Part shown: one piece after another, positions 18,189-25,953 of the stretch | Position numbering within the stretch: position 1 is the stretch's first letter | Layout of the letters: each line of letters begins with the position of its first letter | Assembly: GCA_035295165.1 (NCBI GenBank) | Contig: DATGJN010000089.1 | Span: forward strand, 20,357 to 84,356 | Length of the DNA stretch: 64,000 bases | Reading direction: 5' to 3' | DNA from: a bacterium | GTDB taxonomy: Bacteria; Sysuimicrobiota; Sysuimicrobiia; Sysuimicrobiales; Segetimicrobiaceae | Made by a program: the position numbers and the translations under genes | Notes under the pieces: model-generated | The model's input: only the letters and a program-made list of their open reading frames with translations | What the model was told of the DNA's origin: nothing | Database searches by the model: none

Positions 18189-19489
18189 CGGTGCGCGGGC
18201 GGGTCGGGCGTTGCGGCCTCGGGATTCCGCCCCAGGACGACGGACAGGTCGGGGCCGCCCTGCGCGGGTGTCCTCACAATTCGGCGAACCCCGATGATCC
18301 CGGCAACGACGTGCGCCACGGCGGGATCGCCGCGGTGCACGATCAGTACCGCCTCGGACGCGTCGGCGGCCGTGGCCACGCGAACGACGCGAAGTCCGAG
18401 CGCGTTGAGGCGGGCGAGCGCGTCCGTGGCGATGTCTCGGCTGCCGCTCGCGTTCACGACCTCGATCGTCGTGCCGGAGAACGCCGCGGCATCCATCCCG
18501 TAGAAGAATTTGATGACGAGCGCCCGATCCTTCGCCGGATCCGGTAACCAGTAGCCGTCGTATCCGCCGAAGCGCCCCGGCAGCGTCTCGCGGACGAGCC
18601 CCCCCTGGGGCAGGCGGGCCCCAAACACCCCGAGCGCGACGAGTTGCGTTTGGTCGAGGTTCGTGGTGGTGTCCTGTCGGAGCACGGTGAGCACCCGGTC
18701 CGCTCGCAGCGCGATCCGCGGCTGGCGCAGCTCCACGAGCAACGCGTCCAGCACCTCTTGTTGGCGCTGGATCCGCCCGATGTCGCCGAGCGGATCGTGG
18801 CGAAACCGCGAGAACTCCATCGCCTCGGCACCGCCGAGGCGGCGGTGACCGCGCTTCAAATGGATGTGGAGCCCGTCCCAGTTGTCGTCGTAGTTTAGAT
18901 CCGTGGGGATACGGACGGTGACGCCGCCGACCGCGTCGATCAGATGCACCAGACCGCGGACGTGGAGCTCGATGTAGTAGGGGAACGGCACCCCCAGCAG
19001 GTTCTCGACCGTGCGGGTCGTCAGCGGCGCTCCGGCGTACGCGTGTGCCGCGTTGATTTTGTCGAACCCGTGGCCGGGGATCGCCGTGCGCGTGTCGCGC
19101 GGGATGCTCAGAAGATAGACGTGGTGTGTTGCCGGGTCGAAGCTCGCGGCAATCAGCGTGTCCGTGCGGCTCACCGGGTACTCAACGTTGGGATTCTGGT
19201 CGCTGACGGTGCGATCGAGTCCCATGATCAGGATGTTGGTGCGGCCGGTGATCTTGAGCGGCCACCCAAACGTGGGCCCCGCGGGCGTCGCATGCATGCT
19301 CACGTATCCGGCGACTCCGGCCAGTCCAAGAGTGAACGCGATGAATACCCCGAGCAAGGTCCACCGGACGACCTGCGGCCATCTGGGCGGCCGCGGCGCG
19401 GCCGGTGGGGTGGACGCCGACTCCGCCTCGGGCGCAACGTCGGCCTCCAGAGGCGGCAGCGATGAGGAGTCGTCGGGGGTGTTGGCCAT
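18185..19489 (-). CDS. LytR-CpsA-Psr (LCP) family protein with LytR_C domain
   Basis: LCP proteins transfer polyprenyl-linked glycopolymers to peptidoglycan or other acceptors. From the ATG at 19489 the protein is 434 residues: a Pro/Ala-rich cytoplasmic tail, one membrane helix (VVRWTLLGVFIAFTLGLAGV), an LCP domain with NILIMGLDR, RTDTLIAAS, LLSIPRDTRTAI and DKINAAHAYAG, and a C-terminal LytR_C domain (TTIEVVNASGSRDIATDAL). The ATG is 7 nt after the -10 box and has no Shine-Dalgarno, so the message may be leaderless; an ATG at 19501 lies inside the -10 region. Its acceptor polymer is unknown; the wecA/wecB pair at 28.4-30.7 kb could supply precursors. Confidence 0.92.
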   Translation of the reverse strand: MANTPDDSSSLPPLEADVAPEAESASTPPAAPRPPRWPQVVRWTLLGVFIAFTLGLAGVAGYVSMHATPAGPTFGWPLKITGRTNILIMGLDRTVSDQNPNVEYPVSRTDTLIAASFDPATHHVYLLSIPRDTRTAIPGHGFDKINAAHAYAGAPLTTRTVENLLGVPFPYYIELHVRGLVHLIDAVGGVTVRIPTDLNYDDNWDGLHIHLKRGHRRLGGAEAMEFSRFRHDPLGDIGRIQRQQEVLDALLVELRQPRIALRADRVLTVLRQDTTTNLDQTQLVALGVFGARLPQGGLVRETLPGRFGGYDGYWLPDPAKDRALVIKFFYGMDAAAFSGTTIEVVNASGSRDIATDALARLNALGLRVVRVATAADASEAVLIVHRGDPAVAHVVAGIIGVRRIVRTPAQGGPDLSVVLGRNPEAATPDPPAHR

Positions 19490-19496
19490 AACCCAC

Positions 19497-19524
19497 ATCA
19501 TAGGCGTTTTATGGAAGGTGTCAA
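19497..19524 (-). promoter_or_regulatory. Sigma70-type promoter of the LCP gene
   Basis: Minus strand: TTGACA (19519-19524), 16-nt spacer, TATGAT (19497-19502). The predicted start coincides with the ATG at 19487-19489. Confidence 0.65.
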
Positions 19525-19665
19525 GGCGCGAGGACAAGGGAGGAAACTACGCAGGCGGCGAGAAAAGGGGGACAGTGGCAAGTTGTTCCCGGCGAAGGAG
19601 GACCGGAGATGCGCCGGTCATGGGTAACGCCGATACCGCCGGTCGTCGTGCCGTCCGTGATTCAT

Positions 19666-19706
19666 CCCGCGGAGGCCGCCTGAGGGTGGCTCCGCGGGTT
19701 GTGTTT
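19666..19706 (+). terminator. Terminator-like hairpin in the ispE leader
   Basis: CCCGCGGAG (19666-19674) pairs with CTCCGCGGG (19690-19698) and is followed by TTGTGTTTTT. It stands 20 nt before the ispE start, in a 190-nt untranslated stretch, so it could act as an attenuator or as the end of an upstream short transcript. Confidence 0.5.
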
Positions 19707-19726
19707 TTGGGAGGGAGGTTGCGGCA

Positions 19727-20593
19727 TTGAAAGAGCTGCACCTGAACGCGTACGCGAAGATCAACCTCACGCTCGATGTTCTTGGTGACCGCCCCGACGG
19801 CTATCACGACATCGAAACCGTGCTGCACACCGTCGAACTGCACGATTCGATCATCCTCCGCGAAAGCGACAGCGGGATCACGATCCGTTGCGCGAGCCCC
19901 GATGTGCCGCCGGATACACAGAACATCGTGTACCGGGCCGCCCAACACCTCAAAGAGGCCTTCCGGATTCCGAAGGGGGTCGAAGTGGAGCTCACCAAGT
20001 GTATCCCCATCGCATCGGGGCTGGGTGGCGGTTCCAGCGACGCGGCGGTGACCCTCCTCGGATTGGCGCAGATGTGGAAGCTGCGTCTGTCCGACGGGCA
20101 ACTGCTCGATCTCGCCGGCCACGTCGGGTCGGACGTGCCGTTCTTTCTCGCCGGTGGCGCCGCGCTAGCGCTGGGCCGGGGCGAGCGCATCCGTCCGCTG
20201 CGCCCGCTTCCGACGACGTGGGTCGTGCTCGCGCGTCCGCCGATTCAGATTTCGACGGAGTGGGCGTATCGCGTGCTCGATCATCCGGACACTCACCGCC
20301 GCCCCGACACCCAAGCCGTCGTGCGCGCGATCGAGGCGGAGGACGCGGTACAGGTGGGCCGGCTTGTGTGCAATGTGTTCGAAGACGTCGTGACCGCCCA
20401 CTACCCTGCGGTCGCGGCCGTGCGCGACCGCATGCTCGCGCACAAGCCGCTCGGCGTGGCGCTGTCCGGTACGGGTCCCGTGGTCTTCGCGCTGGCCGCC
20501 AACGAGGCCGACGCGCGGGCGATCGGTGCCGCATTGTCGGAGCCGGGAGATCTCGAGGTCATCGTCACGCGTACGTTCGCCGAGGAGCGTTAG
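19727..20593 (+). CDS. ispE: 4-diphosphocytidyl-2-C-methyl-D-erythritol kinase
   Basis: Phosphorylates CDP-methylerythritol in the MEP isoprenoid pathway, which feeds undecaprenyl phosphate used by envelope glycosyltransferases. This 288-residue GHMP kinase opens with NAYAKINLTLDVLGDRPDGYH, carries the ATP loop IPIASGLGGGSSDAAV and the C-terminal SGTGPVVFAL. The start is TTG at 19727 preceded by GGGAGGGAGG; no ATG or GTG lies nearer the family start. Same position relative to purR and glmU as in Bacillus. Confidence 0.96.
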   Translation: MKELHLNAYAKINLTLDVLGDRPDGYHDIETVLHTVELHDSIILRESDSGITIRCASPDVPPDTQNIVYRAAQHLKEAFRIPKGVEVELTKCIPIASGLGGGSSDAAVTLLGLAQMWKLRLSDGQLLDLAGHVGSDVPFFLAGGAALALGRGERIRPLRPLPTTWVVLARPPIQISTEWAYRVLDHPDTHRRPDTQAVVRAIEAEDAVQVGRLVCNVFEDVVTAHYPAVAAVRDRMLAHKPLGVALSGTGPVVFALAANEADARAIGAALSEPGDLEVIVTRTFAEER

Positions 20594-20602
20594 CCGGTCC
20601 GG

Positions 20603-21457
20603 ATGCCCGACGCGCAGACGAGTCCCGGGCCGCGCGCCGGGCAGGCGCACGCCGGAGTCTCCGACGTGCTCGCGGTCACCGTGGTGGTGCTGGCGGGCGG
20701 CAAGCCGGACCCGGCACTGACGGGCGCGCCGCTACCGAAGGCGTTCGCGCCTCTGTGCGGCCGGACGATGGTGGAGTTTGTGCTCGATGCGCTGCGCGGG
20801 ACGAACCGGACCCGCCGCATCATCTTGGTTGGACCGGAGACGCCCCCGCCGGCACTCGCGGCCGTGGTGGACGTGACGGTGCGAGAGCGCGGCGGGTTGC
20901 TCGAGAACCTCGCCGCGGCCCTCGCTGAACTTCCCGGAGACGCGCCCGTGCTCGCCGTCGCGGCGGACGTTCCCCTCCTGACTCCCCTGGCGGTGTCGGC
21001 CTTTCTCGACGCCGCGCTCGCGCTCGATGCCGACATCGTGTACGGCGTCGTGCCGAGAGCCGACGTGATGCGCGTCTATCCGGACGCGCGCAAGACGTTT
21101 GTGCGCCTGCGGGATGGCGTGTTTACAGGCGGCAGCCTCGTGCTGCTGCGCCCGCGGGCATTCGAGCGGGCGCGGCCCGTCCTCGAGCGTGCGATTCGCG
21201 CACGCAAGCGGCCGTGGGATCTTGCGCGCCTGTTTGGGCCTGCGACGCTTCTCGGTCTCGCTACGGGCCGCCTCCGAATCTCGGGCCTGGAAGCGCGCGT
21301 GGCTACGATCGCCGGTGTTCGCGCGCGTGCGGTGATCTGTCATGAGCCGGAAATCGCCGTCGACGTGGACCGCGCCGAGGACTTGGTCTTGGCGGAAGGC
21401 TGGCTGACCGCGCAGGCCGTCGCGTCCCATGGGACCGAGGCGGGGGAGCACCGGTGA
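20603..21457 (+). CDS. Nucleotidyltransferase-fold (NTP transferase) protein
   Basis: A 284-residue protein with an N-terminal GT-A nucleotidyltransferase core: VVVLAGGKPDP (degenerate G-x-G-T loop), APLPKAFAPLCGRTMVEF, and the acidic VAADVPLLTP, like MobA or IspD/GlmU cores. Residues between ispE and purR in some Bacillota carry a related gene. The signature loop lacks the usual G-T-R-M, so the nucleotide and substrate are uncertain. It starts 9 nt after ispE and overlaps purR by 4 nt, so it belongs to this operon. Confidence 0.75.
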   Translation: MPDAQTSPGPRAGQAHAGVSDVLAVTVVVLAGGKPDPALTGAPLPKAFAPLCGRTMVEFVLDALRGTNRTRRIILVGPETPPPALAAVVDVTVRERGGLLENLAAALAELPGDAPVLAVAADVPLLTPLAVSAFLDAALALDADIVYGVVPRADVMRVYPDARKTFVRLRDGVFTGGSLVLLRPRAFERARPVLERAIRARKRPWDLARLFGPATLLGLATGRLRISGLEARVATIAGVRARAVICHEPEIAVDVDRAEDLVLAEGWLTAQAVASHGTEAGEHR

Positions 21458-22299
21458 GGCGGCTGCGGCGAGGCGACCGCATGGTGGCGATCGCCCACCG
21501 CCTCTTCCAAGAGCCGCACAAGCTCTTTTCGCTTGGCACGTTCATGGACGCGCTCGGCGCGGCCAAGTCCACGATCAGCGAGGACGTCGCCGCGCTACGG
21601 CAGGTGTGCGACCTGCTTGAGCTCGGTCGGATCGAGACACTCGCCGGTGCTGCGGGGGGTGTGCGATACGCACCCTTCTGCACCCCGGCGCAGATCCGCG
21701 GGCTCGCCGAGGACCTCGCCGGCCGACTCCGCGACCCCGCGCGGATTCTCCCAGGCGGGTTCCTCTACACGACCGACCTGCTCTCTTTGCCCACGCTGAT
21801 CGGGCGACTCGGCGACGCGTTCGCGACGTTTTTCGCGGACCGCCGGCCGGACGTGGTGCTCTCGGTGGAGGTCAAGGGGATCCCACTCGCCCTGATGACA
21901 GCGCGCGCGTTCAACGTCCCGCTCGTGACGATCCGCCGCGGCGGGCGCGTCACCGAAGGATCGTCCGTGACGGTCAACTACGTTTCCGGGTCGTCCCGAA
22001 CGGTTCAGTCGATGACGCTGCCGCTCCGCGCAGTGCCACCCGGCGCGAGGGCGCTGTTCGTCGACGATTTTCTCCGGGGCGGTGGGACCGCGCGCGGCGT
22101 GTACGATCTGATGCGCGAGTGCCAGGCGGACGTTGTCGGCATTGGGGTATTGATCGAGGCCGTCCAGCCACGGGAAAAACTGGTTGATGGATACGTGTCG
22201 GTGCTGACGTTCGATGGCGTGGACGAGAGCCAGGGGACCGTCCGGATCGCTCCGAGCCGGTGGGCGCTCGGACAGATGGCCGATGTAACCGGTCGGTGA
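21454..22299 (+). CDS. purR: PurR-type purine operon repressor
   Basis: A 281-residue member of the Bacillus PurR family: an N-terminal winged-helix domain (KLFSLGTFMDALGAAKSTISEDVAAL) and a phosphoribosyltransferase-like effector domain with the PRPP motif ALFVDDFLRGGGTARG near residue 200. In Bacillota, PurR binds PRPP and represses purine genes; prs downstream makes PRPP. The GTG start overlaps the previous stop (GTGA). No purine biosynthesis gene is in this window, so its targets are elsewhere. Confidence 0.93.
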   Translation: MRRLRRGDRMVAIAHRLFQEPHKLFSLGTFMDALGAAKSTISEDVAALRQVCDLLELGRIETLAGAAGGVRYAPFCTPAQIRGLAEDLAGRLRDPARILPGGFLYTTDLLSLPTLIGRLGDAFATFFADRRPDVVLSVEVKGIPLALMTARAFNVPLVTIRRGGRVTEGSSVTVNYVSGSSRTVQSMTLPLRAVPPGARALFVDDFLRGGGTARGVYDLMRECQADVVGIGVLIEAVQPREKLVDGYVSVLTFDGVDESQGTVRIAPSRWALGQMADVTGR

Positions 22300-22333
22300 G
22301 CGGTCCCAAGGAATCGCGGCATGCAGCATGTTG

Positions 22334-22362
22334 TTGACATGGCGAGACCTGCAGGGTATGCT
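22334..22362 (+). promoter_or_regulatory. Sigma70-type promoter of the TetR-TolC operon
   Basis: TTGACA (22334-22339), 17-nt spacer, TATGCT (22357-22362). The TetR-type palindrome begins in the last base of the -10 box and covers the start site. Confidence 0.75.
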
Positions 22363-22379
22363 GAATGAGCGCCCATTCA
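22362..22379. promoter_or_regulatory. TetR-family operator palindrome
   Basis: TGAATG-AGCGCC-CATTCA, an 18-bp inverted repeat lying over the predicted transcription start of the TetR gene. The TGAATG/CATTCA half-sites are typical of TetR regulators; autorepression is the simplest reading. Confidence 0.65.
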
Positions 22380-22436
22380 TTAAACACATAGAACGGCGGC
22401 GGGGGAGTGTAAAGTGACAGGCATGCGGGGTTGGCG

Positions 22437-23090
22437 ATGGTACGCCTGAGCGAAGCGGCGAGAGACGAGAGGGCGGAGGAACGCCGCGGGCAGATTCTCC
22501 GGGCGGCGCTCGTTGTGTTCAGTCAGAAGGGGTTTCACGGCGCCACGATCCGAGAGATCGCGTCAGCGGCGGGGCTGGCCGAAGGCACGATCTACCTCTA
22601 TTTCCCGAGCAAGCAGGAGGTACTCCGGGGCGTGTTTGCACTGATCGCCGAGGAGGCCTCGGTAGCGACGAACGGGAACGCGCTTACGGATGGCGATGAC
22701 GAGTCGTTCCTCCGCGGGCTCCTGCAGAGCCGCATCACGAGCCTGTCCAGATACGCGCCGTTTCTGCGACTGAGCGTGCACGAGGCCGATCTGCACGAGA
22801 GTCTGCGGCAGGAGTTCTTTGCAAGACTCTGCGAGCCGTTTGTGGCGCGGCTCGAGACGTATCTGCAGGGGCGTATCGCCGAAGGGGTGTTCCGGCCGGT
22901 CAAGACGGAGCTGACCGCGGCGATTTGTTTTCGCATGCTGATGAGCCATATCATGGTCCAGCACGTGCTCGACGTGGATGCGTCCGCGGCCCGACACGCC
23001 GACGAGGACTACGTGGGGGCGATGGTGTCCCTGATTCTGTACGGTCTCGTGGCGCGTCCGGCACCCGCGGGGTCAAGCGAAGCGCTCTAG
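22437..23090 (+). CDS. TetR/AcrR-family transcriptional regulator
   Basis: A 217-residue regulator with the TetR helix-turn-helix at residues ~20-65 (RRGQILRAALVVFSQKGFHG, TIREIASAAGLAEGTIYLYF) and a divergent C-terminal ligand domain. A TTG at 22431 in frame would add two residues; ATG at 22437 is preferred. A palindromic operator over its promoter suggests autoregulation, and the next gene, a TolC-like channel 16 nt downstream, is probably controlled with it. The inducer is unknown. Confidence 0.93.
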   Translation: MVRLSEAARDERAEERRGQILRAALVVFSQKGFHGATIREIASAAGLAEGTIYLYFPSKQEVLRGVFALIAEEASVATNGNALTDGDDESFLRGLLQSRITSLSRYAPFLRLSVHEADLHESLRQEFFARLCEPFVARLETYLQGRIAEGVFRPVKTELTAAICFRMLMSHIMVQHVLDVDASAARHADEDYVGAMVSLILYGLVARPAPAGSSEAL

Positions 23091-23106
23091 ATCGAGGAGG
23101 TTCAGC

Positions 23107-24555
23107 ATGTCCGTCTGGTTCCATCGCGCTGCCTTTGTGCTCTTCTGCGTCGTTCTCGCGCTGCCCGCCGCGGCGCAGCAGCCACCCGCGGCGCCGACGC
23201 CGTACACGCCGCCGTCCGGTTCTGGCCTGCCGACGATTCCCGCCGTGCCGGCCGTGCCGACGATCGGCCAGGGGCAGCCCCTGTCGCTCACCGACGCGGT
23301 TGGCACCGCGCTCCAGAAGAACTACGTGATCCAGCAGGCCGCGTTGCAGGTCGCGCTTGACCGCGCGAGTCTGGCCCAAGCCGAATCCGGGCTGTGGCCT
23401 ACCGTGCAGTACAAGGCGGGCTATACGCAGCAGACGGCGGGGAACCCGCAGACCCTGCCGATCCAGGGGAGCATCACGATCGGCGGGGTTCCCACCCCCT
23501 TCAGCACGTCGATCACTCTCCCCGGATCGCAGACCCCGGCCTACGCGACGAGCTTCGCGTTGACGTATCCGCTGTACACCGGGAACGCGCTTCAGGACCA
23601 GATCACGATCGCGCAGCAAAAGGTGGCGGCGGATCAGGCTGCGTTCGCCGCGCAGGCGGCGACGATCGTCCTGCAGGCGCGCCAGGCATACTACAATGTC
23701 GAGGCCGCCGCGGCGCAGGTCGCCGCGGCTCAGCGGGCGGTGGATGCGTCACGGGAGAACGTGCGCGTGACGCAGGCGCAGGTCACCGTGGGCACGTCTC
23801 CGCAGTTCAACCTGCTTCAGGCACAGACGCAGCTCGCGAGTGCGCAACAGGTGCTCACCCAACAGAAGGCCGCCGCGGTGCAGGCTCAGTACACGCTGGC
23901 GATCGTGTTGAACCTGCCGCAGGCGACGATCATCACGCCGGCGACGCCGCTCGGGCTGCCGAACCCGCCGCAGGACCTGAACGCGCTCATCCAGATGGCG
24001 CTGCGGCAGCGTCCCGAACTACAGCAGGCGCGCGCGAACATCGCGGGCGCGCAGGCGGCGATCGACCTCGCCCACGCCGGTTTGCGGCCGAACATCACGG
24101 TGTCCGGTGGACCGTTCATCCAGACGAACAATCTGTCGAACCCTCCGGTGGACTGGACCGGGACGATCGCGCTGACGCTCACGATCTTCGACGGCGGGCT
24201 GACGAAATCGAAGGTGGAGGCAGCGCAGGTGCAGCTGCAGCAGTCGCAGGTGAGCGAGCAGCAGACCGAGCAGAGCGTGGAGAGCCAGGTGCGCACCTCC
24301 TACCTGAATCTTCAGCAGTCGGCGGAGCAGCTGGCCGCCGCCGAAGCGGGGTTGGTGTCCGCCCGGGAGCAGCTCCGCATCGCGAACGTGCGGTTCCAGG
24401 CAGGCGTCGGCACGCAACTAGAGGTCGTGACCGCGATCCAGAATTCGGCATCGGCCGACAGCAGCGCGATCGCGGCGGAGTACAACTACAACCTGGCGCT
24501 GGCCCAGATCGATCAGGCGGTCGGCACGCAGGTTCAGGTGCCTAACCGACCGTAG
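23107..24555 (+). CDS. TolC-family outer membrane efflux protein
   Basis: A 482-residue outer-membrane channel. It has a signal peptide (VLFCVVLALPAAAQQ), a Pro-rich segment, then the duplicated TolC/OEP architecture: ALQKNYVIQQAALQVALDRA...LAQAESGLWP and a second repeat ALRQRPELQQARANIAGAQAAID, with long Gln/Ala-rich coiled-coil helices and ANVRFQAGVGTQLEVVTA near the end. It exports drugs or metabolites with an inner-membrane partner and adaptor, none of which is adjacent. ATG at 23107 follows GAGGAGG. Its presence is direct evidence for an outer membrane. Confidence 0.94.
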   Translation: MSVWFHRAAFVLFCVVLALPAAAQQPPAAPTPYTPPSGSGLPTIPAVPAVPTIGQGQPLSLTDAVGTALQKNYVIQQAALQVALDRASLAQAESGLWPTVQYKAGYTQQTAGNPQTLPIQGSITIGGVPTPFSTSITLPGSQTPAYATSFALTYPLYTGNALQDQITIAQQKVAADQAAFAAQAATIVLQARQAYYNVEAAAAQVAAAQRAVDASRENVRVTQAQVTVGTSPQFNLLQAQTQLASAQQVLTQQKAAAVQAQYTLAIVLNLPQATIITPATPLGLPNPPQDLNALIQMALRQRPELQQARANIAGAQAAIDLAHAGLRPNITVSGGPFIQTNNLSNPPVDWTGTIALTLTIFDGGLTKSKVEAAQVQLQQSQVSEQQTEQSVESQVRTSYLNLQQSAEQLAAAEAGLVSAREQLRIANVRFQAGVGTQLEVVTAIQNSASADSSAIAAEYNYNLALAQIDQAVGTQVQVPNRP

Positions 24556-24638
24556 TGGCGCGTCGTGGGCGTTCGGGGAGGCGGCGTGCGGGCGAACCCG
24601 GCGCGCCTCAATCGCATCCCCAGGGAAGGGGCGGCCGT

Positions 24639-25142
24639 GTGGATCCGCAGGATGGCGTGAGTGAAGCGCTGTTTCGCGAGACGCTCGCCCACTTCGCCAC
24701 CGGCATCACGGTCGTCACCGCGCCGGGCCCGGAGGGGCCCCACGGCGTGACCGTCAACGCGTTTGCGTCCCTGTCGCTCGTCCCGCCGCTCGTGCTCATC
24801 TGCATCGAGCGGCAGCGCCTGTCCCACGAGGTGCTCGAGCGCGCCGGCGTCTTCGCGGTGAATATCCTCGCCGCGGGGCAGGAAGCCGTGTCCCGCTTCT
24901 TCTCCGCCAACGACCGGCCGGAAGGGCCCGATGCGTTCCGCGGCATCGCGTTTCGATCCGGGCGCGTCGGCGCGCCGCTGCTCGACGGGTGCGTGGCGCA
25001 TCTCGAGTGCCGAATCACTGCGGCGCATCCCGGCGGCGACCACACGATCTTCGTCGCGGCGGTCGAGGCCGCCGCGAGCACGCCGGGGCGCCGCCCGCTC
25101 CTGTACTTTCACCGCGCGTACCGCACGCTCGCCGAGCCATAG
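24639..25142 (+). CDS. Flavin reductase (FMN-binding split-barrel) domain protein
   Basis: A 167-residue flavin reductase-like protein. Visible are LFRETLAHFATGITVVTA, GVTVNAFASLSLVPPLVLI and HEVLERAGVFAVNILA, the core of the RutF/HpaC family that reduces FMN or FAD with NAD(P)H for a partner monooxygenase. The frame opens at 24555, but the GTG at 24639 after AGGGAAGGGG fits the family start better; GTG 24657 is another option. No monooxygenase partner is near. Confidence 0.88.
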   Translation: MDPQDGVSEALFRETLAHFATGITVVTAPGPEGPHGVTVNAFASLSLVPPLVLICIERQRLSHEVLERAGVFAVNILAAGQEAVSRFFSANDRPEGPDAFRGIAFRSGRVGAPLLDGCVAHLECRITAAHPGGDHTIFVAAVEAAASTPGRRPLLYFHRAYRTLAEP

Positions 25143-25270
25143 CGCGCGTCCTCCCGGGCGCCCGTTGAAGGCCGCGCCCCGCGCCGGCGCGAACTTCTCT
25201 GCACGAAGAGACGCCGGGGCCCGTCCCGTGGTGCGCGGCGATCCCGGCACGATCGAGGAGGGAGAGGGCA

Positions 25271-25651
25271 ATGGACAAGCGGATCGTGAGGACTGACGCG
25301 GCGCCAGCGGCGATTGGCCCGTACTCACAGGCGGTCGTGGCGAACGGTATGGTGTACGCGGCCGGACAGGTGCCGCTCGATCCCGGCACGGGACAGCTCG
25401 TGCCCGGGGACATCCGCGCGCAGACCAAACGCGTGATGGAGAATCTCAAAGCCGTGCTCGCCGCCGCCGGCTCATCGCTGGACCGAGTGGTGAAGACCAC
25501 GGTGTTCCTCCGCGATCTCAACGACTTCGGGACGATGAACGAGATCTACGGCGAGTACTTCCGCGAGCAGCCGCCGGCCCGTTCGACCGTGCAGGTCGCG
25601 AAACTCCCCCGGGAGGCCGCAGTCGAGATCGAGGTGATCGCGCTCGTCTGA
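25271..25651 (+). CDS. ridA: RidA/YjgF/YabJ family enamine deaminase
   Basis: Hydrolyses reactive 2-aminoacrylate and related imines released by PLP enzymes. At 126 residues, it has the family hallmarks AAPAAIGPYSQAV, GQVPLDP and the C-terminal ARSTVQVAKLPREAAVEIEVIA with the catalytic Arg. ATG at 25271 follows GGAGGGAGAGG. In Bacillus, yabJ sits between purR and glmU; the gene is in the same relative place here, which suggests an old conserved order. Confidence 0.97.
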   Translation: MDKRIVRTDAAPAAIGPYSQAVVANGMVYAAGQVPLDPGTGQLVPGDIRAQTKRVMENLKAVLAAAGSSLDRVVKTTVFLRDLNDFGTMNEIYGEYFREQPPARSTVQVAKLPREAAVEIEVIALV

Positions 25652-25745
25652 ACGGACCGTGCCCGCGGTCCGACCGCCGGTCCGGCCTCGCGTCCGGCGC
25701 CGCTTGCGGCTCCGGGTAGGTTACGCTACCATCGCTGTGGAGCGG

Positions 25746-25819
25746 TGGGGGGTCGGCTAACGGTAGGCCATCAGACTTTGGATCTGAGTGTCCAGGTTCG
25801 AATCCTGGCCCCCCAGCCA
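25746..25819 (+). tRNA. tRNA-Gln (anticodon TTG)
   Basis: A full cloverleaf: acceptor TGGGGGG with CCCCCCA, D arm with GGCTAACGGTAGGCC, anticodon stem TCAGA/TCTGA around loop CTTTGGA (anticodon TTG), T arm CCAGG-TTCGAAT-CCTGG, discriminator G and encoded CCA. A weak promoter (TTGCGG, 17-nt spacer, TACCAT) lies just upstream at 25704-25732. It sits between ridA and glmU, where Bacillus has spoVG. Confidence 0.97.
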
Positions 25820-25953
25820 TCCGCACCGGGGTCGGCGGCGTCCCCGACGCATCACGCCGACGCGGAGCGCGCGTCCGCGTCGCAGGGGCGGTGCCGCTCC
25901 GCCGCGAATCACGTGGAGCACCCCGGTACGCGCAGCGTTTCGGAGGCAACCCA

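Noticed and set aside
23107..24555. Repeat array or CRISPR-like periodicity in the Gln/Ala-rich coding region
   Set aside because: The periodicity comes from coiled-coil codons (CAG/GCG) in TolC-like protein; there are no identical spaced repeats anywhere in the window.
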